DNA of 10,366 nt, from NCBI GenBank assembly GCA_002342505.1, contig DDQB01000053.1:3024-13389 (forward strand). The letters run 5' to 3'. The notes under the pieces are model-generated. The model made no database searches and was not told the origin of the DNA. It saw only the letters and a list, made by a program, of their open reading frames with translations. Each line of letters starts with the position of its first letter. Within the stretch, counting starts at the first letter, position 1. The DNA comes from Acidaminococcaceae bacterium UBA2453 (lineage in GTDB: Bacteria > Bacillota > Negativicutes > Acidaminococcales > Acidaminococcaceae). Both the position numbers and the translations under genes were made by a program. Shown in pieces: positions 6,445-10,366 of the stretch.

Positions 6445-7287
6445 ATGGAAGTCATTGCATTTGTAGGTCCAAGCGGATCCGGCAAAAGCCATCGCGCCAT
6501 CGGAGTTGCGCACAAGTATCAGTGCGACGCCATCATTGACGACGGGCTGCTGATCCAGGGACCGAAGATCGTAGCCGGCACCTCGGCCAAAAGTGAACAG
6601 AACCGTGTGCAGGCTGTGAAACGAGCCATCTTCTACGAAGACAGTCACGCATCCGAAGTGAGGGAGGCGCTGGCCCGTTCCGGTATCCGCCGCATCCTGA
6701 TCATTGCCACGTCGGACCGGATGATCCAAAAAATCATAGAGCGGCTGGTCCTGCCGAAGCCGTTAAAGACGATCTACATTACCGACATTGCAACCAAACA
6801 GGAAATTAAAAAAGCGCATGAGTCCCGGCTGCGGTACGGAAAGCACATCGTCCCTGTGCCTACGGTGGAGCTGAAGCAGCATTTCGGAGGCTTCTTTGCC
6901 AACCTGCCTTACAATATCTTTTCCAAAAACAAACGCGCCCGCCAGGAAAGCCGTTCCATCGTGCGTCCGGCTTTCAGCTACTACGGAACGATCCTCATCT
7001 CGGATTATGTGATTGAAGACATCATAAACATAATAGTAGAAAAGATGATTGGCGTGGCCCGGATCCATTACATCCATGTGCGCCGCCGTACAGATAACAA
7101 AGGCCTTTCGGTCCATGTGGAGATCAATCTGTATTACGGCGTCAGGGTGTTTGAAGTGTCCCGGCTGCTGCAGCGGAAGATCAAGAACAAGGTAGAGACC
7201 ATGACGGGCATGCATGTGCAGCGCGTCAATATTTCTGTCCGCAGTCTGGAGCTGCAGGAAAAGTCGCCGCAACTGAAAGCTTTGTGA
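6445..7287 (+). CDS. P-loop NTPase fused to an Asp23/Gls24-like domain
   Basis: A 280-residue protein with two parts. The N-terminus begins MEVIAFVGPSGSGKSH, a classical Walker A loop at residues 8-15, with a possible Walker B strand RRILIIATSD at 82-91, so the first 160 residues look like a small nucleotide-binding domain. A basic linker (KNKRARQESR, 161-170) leads to residues 178-270, which match the Asp23/Gls24 (DUF322) pattern: YVIEDIINIIVEKMIGVARI, a beta strand LSVHVEINLYYGVRV, then an amphipathic helix EVSRLLQRKIKNKVETMTG and the strand HVQRVNISVRSLEL. Gls24/Asp23 proteins are Gram-positive envelope-stress or membrane-associated factors. The role of the fused ATPase is unknown to me. 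The ATG at 6445 has GGAG (6434-6437) 7 bases upstream. It follows pepA by 27 bases and is likely co-transcribed. No signal peptide or membrane segment is visible. Confidence 0.75.
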   Translation: MEVIAFVGPSGSGKSHRAIGVAHKYQCDAIIDDGLLIQGPKIVAGTSAKSEQNRVQAVKRAIFYEDSHASEVREALARSGIRRILIIATSDRMIQKIIERLVLPKPLKTIYITDIATKQEIKKAHESRLRYGKHIVPVPTVELKQHFGGFFANLPYNIFSKNKRARQESRSIVRPAFSYYGTILISDYVIEDIINIIVEKMIGVARIHYIHVRRRTDNKGLSVHVEINLYYGVRVFEVSRLLQRKIKNKVETMTGMHVQRVNISVRSLELQEKSPQLKAL

Positions 7288-7290
7288 TCT

Positions 7291-7390
7291 GGTTGCGAAT
7301 GAAACGGTAAAGGTTATTTCGCATATGAAAAATGGTTGCGAATGAAAATGCAATGGTGTTTCGCACAGGGCAATCGGCTTGCGAGTGGAG
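7291..7390 (+). repeat. Tandem intergenic repeat of about 43 bp, three copies
   Basis: GGTTGCGAATGAAA occurs exactly at 7291-7304 and again at 7334-7347, and a degenerate third copy (GGCTTGCGAGTGGA) starts at 7376, giving periods of 43 and 42 bases. Midway in the first two units is the inverted element TTTCGCA (7317-7323 and 7359-7365), so each unit can fold through TGCGAA/TTCGCA. The 257-base gap between the Asp23-domain gene and sucC contains this array, a promoter and the sucC leader. I saw no intrinsic terminator for the upstream gene here. Function is unknown: a 3' end structure, an operator array or a dispersed intergenic repeat. A related sequence recurs at the right end of the window. 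Confidence 0.65.
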
Positions 7391-7453
7391 CGTGAAAAGC
7401 GTGTGTTATTTACGGAGTTTTCTAAAAAAAGAGTACGCTAAACGATAAATTGG

Positions 7454-7482
7454 TTGACATCGTTTTTGAAAAATAAGATAAT
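7454..7482 (+). promoter_or_regulatory. Strong putative promoter of sucCD
   Basis: A perfect -35 TTGACA (7454-7459) is followed after 17 bases by GATAAT (7477-7482, 5 of 6). Initiation near 7489 gives a leader of about 55 nt. It is the best promoter match in the window and stands immediately before sucC. Confidence 0.8.
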
Positions 7483-7544
7483 ATATAGTAATGACAGTAT
7501 AAAGATAAGAATCAATTTTTACAATTTTAAGGAGGGATCACATT

Positions 7545-8744
7545 TTGAAGATTCATGAGTATCAGGCAAAACAGATCATGAAAATGTACGGCATCAGCGT
7601 GCCCAACGGCAGCCCGGCCTTCAGCCCGGAAGAAGCGGCCCGTATCGCCAAGGACTTTGATGCGCCTATCGCGGTGGTGAAAGCCCAGATCCACGCAGGC
7701 GGACGCGGTAAGGCCGGCGGTGTTAAGCTGGCCCACAACATCGACGAAGTGAAATACTATGCTTCCCAGATTCTGGGCAAGGTACTGGTAACACACCAGA
7801 CCGGCCCGGAAGGAAAAGTGGTAAACCGTCTGCTGATAGAAGAGGGAAGCAATATTGAAAAGGAATATTACCTGGGTTTCGTTATCGACCGGGACTCTGC
7901 CAAGATCGTGATGATGGGCAGCGCGGAAGGCGGCATGGAAATCGAACAGGTAGCGGCGGAAATGCCGGACCGGATCTTTAAGGAATACATCGATCCCACC
8001 ATCGGCCTGATGCCGTTCCAGACCAAACGCATGGCTTATAACATGAAATTTAAGGACAAGGTCATCGCCAAAGCCCAGAAATGCATGATGGACCTGTACA
8101 ACCTGTTTGTGGAAAAAGACTGCACCCTGGCAGAATGCAATCCGCTGGTGGTGACGGTTGACAATAAAGTAGTGGCCCTGGACGCCAAGCTCCAGTTTGA
8201 TGACGCGGCCATTTACCGCCATCCGGAAGTTGAAGCCCTGCGGGACGAAGCGGAAGAAGATCCGAAAGAACGCGCGGCGGCCAAAGCCTCCCTGTCTTAT
8301 GTAAACCTGGGCGGCGACGTGGCCTGTATGGTAAACGGCGCGGGCCTGGCCATGGCTACGGTAGATATCATCAAATACTACGGCGGCGAGCCGGCCAACT
8401 TCCTGGACGTAGGCGGCGACAGTACCGTAGAAAAAATTGCGGAAGCCTTCCGCATCATGCAGTCCGACGACCAGGTGCACAGCGTATTCGTTAACATCTT
8501 CGGCGGCATCAACAAGTGCGACGTGATCGCCGGCGGTATTGTGGAAGCTGCGAAGGTCGTTGGCCTCCGGGTTCCGGTCATCGCCCGCCTGGACGGTACC
8601 AATCATGAAGAAGGGCGTCGCATTCTGAAAGAAGCTAACCTGCCCATGGTTCACGCGGTTGCCAAGATGGAAGAGGGCGCAGAGCTGGCAGTGAAGCTGG
8701 CTGCGGAACTGAAAGCAAAGAGAGCGGAAGGAAAGGAGGCCTAA
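7545..8744 (+). CDS. sucC: Succinyl-CoA synthetase (ADP-forming) beta subunit
   Basis: The ATP-grasp subunit of the enzyme that interconverts succinyl-CoA, ADP and phosphate with succinate, CoA and ATP. The start is a TTG codon at 7545: AAGGAGG (7529-7535) lies 9 bases upstream, and translation then gives MKIHEYQAKQ, the standard family N-terminus, so no other start is plausible. Key residues fall at the same numbers as in E. coli SucC: Lys46, the loop GGRGK (52-56), Glu99, Glu107, metal ligands Asn199 and Asp213, Asn264, and the succinate/phosphate loop GGI (320-322). The length of 399 slightly exceeds the usual 388 or so through a Lys/Glu/Ala-rich C-terminus. sucD follows after 3 bases, so the subunits are translated together. 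Nucleotide preference is not proven by the sequence. In an anaerobe the direction may be either ATP-yielding or biosynthetic (inference). Confidence 0.96.
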   Translation: MKIHEYQAKQIMKMYGISVPNGSPAFSPEEAARIAKDFDAPIAVVKAQIHAGGRGKAGGVKLAHNIDEVKYYASQILGKVLVTHQTGPEGKVVNRLLIEEGSNIEKEYYLGFVIDRDSAKIVMMGSAEGGMEIEQVAAEMPDRIFKEYIDPTIGLMPFQTKRMAYNMKFKDKVIAKAQKCMMDLYNLFVEKDCTLAECNPLVVTVDNKVVALDAKLQFDDAAIYRHPEVEALRDEAEEDPKERAAAKASLSYVNLGGDVACMVNGAGLAMATVDIIKYYGGEPANFLDVGGDSTVEKIAEAFRIMQSDDQVHSVFVNIFGGINKCDVIAGGIVEAAKVVGLRVPVIARLDGTNHEEGRRILKEANLPMVHAVAKMEEGAELAVKLAAELKAKRAEGKEA

Positions 8745-8747
8745 AAG

Positions 8748-9653
8748 ATGGCAGTATTTGTAGGAAAAGATACAAAACTTATCGTACAGGGTATTACGGG
8801 CCGTCAGGCTACATTCCATACGAAAATTGCGCTGGACTACGGCACCAATGTAGTAGCCGGCGTAGCTCCGGGCAAAGCCGGGGAGAAAGTGTTAGGCAAG
8901 ATTCCCGTATTCAATACGGTCAGCGAAGCCAAGGAAGCCACCGGCGCTAACGCTTCTGTGATTTATGTTCCGGCCCGGTTCGCGGCGGACGCCATCTGTG
9001 AAGCCATTGACGCGGAACTGGATTTTGTGTGCTGCATCACCGAGCACATCCCGGTGCAGGACATGGTAAAAGTGCGCGCTTATATGAAAGGGAAGAAGAC
9101 CCGCGTACTGGGACCCAACTGCCCCGGTATCTTAACGGTAGATGAATGCCGACTGGGCTTGCTGCCCACGTATATCCATAAGAAAGGCCACGTAGGCGTT
9201 ATCAGCCGCTCCGGCACCCTGACCTACGAAGCCACCTACCAGCTCACCATGGCGGGCATCGGTCAGACCACCGCCGTCGGCCTGGGGGGCGACCCGGTAA
9301 AAGGCATGGATTACATTGAAGCGCTGGAAGCCTTTAATGAAGACGACGACACGCTGGCCGTGATCATGATCGGCGAGATCGGCGGCACCGCGGAAGAAGA
9401 AGCGGCGGCATGGATCAAAGCCAACATGAAGAAACCGGTCATCGGGTTCATCTCCGGCCGTCAGGCGCCTCCGGGCAAACGCATGGGCCATGCGGGCGCC
9501 ATCATCAGCGGCGGCAAGGGCACCGCGGACGACAAGATCAAAGCGTTGAACGAAGCGGGCATTGAAGTGGCGGACACCGTGGCCCATATTGGCGAGACGG
9601 CAGTACGCGTGCTGAAAAAAGCCGGGCTGTACGACAAGTGCCACACCTGCTGA
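8748..9653 (+). CDS. sucD: Succinyl-CoA synthetase alpha subunit
   Basis: CoA-binding and catalytic subunit partnering SucC. The 301-residue protein begins with the CoA-binding Rossmann domain (KLIVQGITGRQATFHT, residues 10-25, and GVAPGKAG at 38-45), includes LGPNCPGI at 121-128 in the ligase domain, and carries the phosphohistidine His248 in MGHAGAIISGGKGTADDK. The conserved glutamate in IMIGEIGGT (about Glu210) contacts that histidine in known structures. An excellent AAGGAGG (8733-8739), inside the end of sucC, sits 8 bases before the ATG. Only 3 bases separate the sucC stop and this start, typical of subunit coupling. Compared with E. coli SucD (289) it is slightly longer, and it ends in a CHTC tail with two cysteines whose significance is unclear. 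An inverted repeat able to terminate the transcript follows 40 bases downstream. Confidence 0.96.
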   Translation: MAVFVGKDTKLIVQGITGRQATFHTKIALDYGTNVVAGVAPGKAGEKVLGKIPVFNTVSEAKEATGANASVIYVPARFAADAICEAIDAELDFVCCITEHIPVQDMVKVRAYMKGKKTRVLGPNCPGILTVDECRLGLLPTYIHKKGHVGVISRSGTLTYEATYQLTMAGIGQTTAVGLGGDPVKGMDYIEALEAFNEDDDTLAVIMIGEIGGTAEEEAAAWIKANMKKPVIGFISGRQAPPGKRMGHAGAIISGGKGTADDKIKALNEAGIEVADTVAHIGETAVRVLKKAGLYDKCHTC

Positions 9654-9693
9654 GGAACCGGGACGATACATAATATAATGAAGAAATAAAAAT

Positions 9694-9729
9694 ACAGGCA
9701 GGACTTTCATGGAGGAGAGTCCTGCCTGT
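9694..9729. terminator. Bidirectional terminator after sucD
   Basis: ACAGGCAGGACT (9694-9705) and AGTCCTGCCTGT (9718-9729) form a perfect 12-bp stem with a 12-base loop. On the + strand it is followed by AACTTTTACG. On the - strand the flank reads ATTTTTATTTC, a better U tract. It probably ends sucCD and backs up termination of the convergent - strand gene. Confidence 0.8.
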
Positions 9730-9756
9730 AACTTTTACGTTGTCTGTTGTTTTTGC

Positions 9757-9797
9757 ACTTGAAATAAGAACAGGATTCCTGAATCTATATTTCAAGT
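9757..9797. other. 10-bp inverted repeat in the convergent junction
   Basis: ACTTGAAATA (9757-9766) and TATTTCAAGT (9788-9797) are perfectly complementary around 21 bases that contain CAGG/CCTG (9771-9774 and 9778-9781). On the + strand a short TTT follows. The right arm can alternatively pair with TTGAAAT at 9811-9817. It may be a secondary + strand terminator, or another kind of 3' end structure. Confidence 0.55.
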
Positions 9798-9815
9798 TTT
9801 GGCGGCAAAGTTGAA

Positions 9816-9857
9816 ATAAAAGCGTTGCAATTCTCATGACGAAGTTTTGCAACGCTT
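9816..9857 (-). terminator. Rho-independent terminator of the - strand gene
   Basis: AAGCGTTGCAA (9820-9830) pairs perfectly with TTGCAACGCTT (9847-9857), an 11-bp stem with a 16-base loop. Read on the - strand the stem runs straight into TTTTATTTC. It begins 12 bases past the stop codon of the - strand gene. Confidence 0.8.
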
Positions 9858-9868
9858 CCATAATTCTG

Positions 9869-10216
9869 TTATTCCTCTTCTTCCTGGGCAAAGTAGAATG
9901 CAGGGGAGGGATAATAAAACTCGCAGTGGTCGAAGGCGGTGGTTTCGGTCGTGAACTTTGCCAGCACGGCGCGGGACACGCCTTCTTCAAAATCAACCAC
10001 GTTGTCCTTGTTGATGTTGGCGTCTTCTACGATGACCAGCAGATAGGGATCTGCCACCGGCGCGTTTTCCGGTAACTGGCTGCGGTCTAAGGGCAGTCCG
10101 GGTACGATCAATAACTGGCCGGCGTCTTCGCCGTTGGCGTCCTGCAGGCGGGCGCGGTAGAAATTGTTGAACAGTGTGCGGGCTAAGCGCAGTTTGTAAA
10201 CAGAAACAGTGTTCAT
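9869..10216 (-). CDS. Hypothetical acidic protein, family unknown
   Basis: A 115-residue reading frame that I do not recognise. Support for coding comes from a fair ribosome site (AAGGAAG, complement of 10226-10232, 9 bases before the ATG), a terminator just past the stop, and GC content like that of the neighbouring genes. The N-terminus MNTVSVYKLRLARTLFNNFYRAR is basic and amphipathic. The middle contains hydrophobic strands QLLIVPG (34-40) and YLLVIVEDANI (58-68), and the protein ends in QEEEE, so the C-terminal half is acidic. There is no signal peptide, membrane segment, metal cluster or catalytic motif. The pattern suggests a small soluble alpha/beta protein. It is transcribed toward sucCD and alone on its strand in the window. 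It may be lineage-restricted, which only a database search could show. Confidence 0.72.
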   Translation of the reverse strand: MNTVSVYKLRLARTLFNNFYRARLQDANGEDAGQLLIVPGLPLDRSQLPENAPVADPYLLVIVEDANINKDNVVDFEEGVSRAVLAKFTTETTAFDHCEFYYPSPAFYFAQEEEE

Positions 10217-10262
10217 TTTGTTACACTTCCTTTGATTTTATTTATCGTTACTTATTTTAGCA

Positions 10263-10274
10263 TAAAGCGCTTTA
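10263..10274. promoter_or_regulatory. 12-bp perfect palindrome upstream of the - strand gene, cre-like
   Basis: TAAAGCGCTTTA is a perfect palindrome about 47 bases upstream of the ATG of the - strand gene. On the - strand it lies just before TATGCTAAAAT, which offers a -10 such as TAAAAT. The -35 at the right spacing is poor. The core AAAGCGCTTT resembles CcpA catabolite sites (TGAAAGCGCTTTCA) but lacks the flanking TG/CA pair. A repressor operator is plausible, identity unproven. Confidence 0.35.
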
Positions 10275-10330
10275 ACAGGAAAGAGTTAATTTCATTTTTT
10301 ATGTGTGAATGCCAAAGAATTCGCGACGCG

Positions 10331-10366
10331 TTGCGCTTTTTTGAAAATGTTGCGGATGAAGTTGGA
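10331..10366 (+). repeat. Partial degenerate copy of the intergenic repeat at the window edge
   Basis: The last bases read TTGCGC, a T tract, TGAAAATG, then GTTGCGGATGAAG. This order parallels 7318-7347 before sucC (TTCGCA, TGAAAAATG, GTTGCGAATGAAA) with a few differences. The unit runs off the window. Bases 10275-10330 hold no gene that I can support. Confidence 0.4.

Noticed and set aside
7395..7440. Terminator of the Asp23-domain gene (AGCGT/ACGCT)
   Set aside because: A short stem with a loop of about 30 bases and no T tract after it; not convincing.
7527..8819. Long - strand reading frame opposite sucC (430 codons)
   Set aside because: It mirrors the codon structure of a certain gene, its translation is rich in His, Phe and Val without any domain, and it has no supporting ribosome site. 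It is an antisense shadow.
9836..10075. Small + strand reading frame opposite the - strand hypothetical gene
   Set aside because: It starts inside a terminator hairpin, has no ribosome site, and conflicts with a better-supported - strand gene.
10322..10341. Intrinsic terminator (CGCGA/TTGCG followed by six T) on the + strand
   Set aside because: The stem is only 5 bp with a G-T pair, and there is no + strand gene upstream to terminate.

Overview
The window reads as a chromosomal segment of a member of the Bacillota. The composition (about 60% GC at the start of dapB), purine-rich Shine-Dalgarno sites, an Asp23/Gls24-type protein and an NlpC/P60 wall hydrolase fit a gut-type anaerobe. Negativicutes such as the Acidaminococcaceae is my best guess, inferred from overall character and not from a diagnostic marker.

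Layout on the + strand: (1) The 3' end of an AT-rich unidentified gene (1-156, about 30% GC) abuts (2) a diaminopimelate/lysine cluster dapB-asd-dapA (193-3097), whose likely promoter lies inside the tail of the upstream gene. (3) A 389-base gap to the next chosen start (3098-3486) holds hairpins, a promoter, a candidate small RNA of about 120 nt closed by a very good intrinsic terminator, and a second promoter overlapping that terminator. (4) A tight group follows: a secreted SH3b-NlpC/P60 peptidase, an M17 leucyl aminopeptidase and a P-loop/Asp23 fusion protein (3487-7287). (5) A 257-base gap carries an array of about 43-bp repeats and a strong promoter for (6) sucC-sucD, succinyl-CoA synthetase (7545-9653). 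(7) A convergent junction (9654-9868) holds three stacked hairpins, at least two of them terminator-like. (8) A small unidentified acidic protein lies on the - strand (9869-10216). (9) Upstream of it are a 12-bp palindrome and, at the window edge, a degenerate copy of the repeat seen before sucC.

Functionally, dapB, asd and dapA make precursors of meso-DAP, the peptidoglycan cross-linking residue, and of lysine. The NlpC/P60 protein probably cuts DAP-containing wall peptides, and the aminopeptidase could process released peptides in the cytoplasm, so the left two thirds has a wall synthesis and turnover theme (inference). SucCD belongs to central carbon metabolism. I did not find a wholly new multi-gene system. 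The most interesting unexplained elements are the orphan small-RNA locus at 3212-3366, the intergenic repeat family (7291-7390 and 10331-10366), the P-loop/Asp23 fusion and the unknown - strand gene with its palindromic putative operator.
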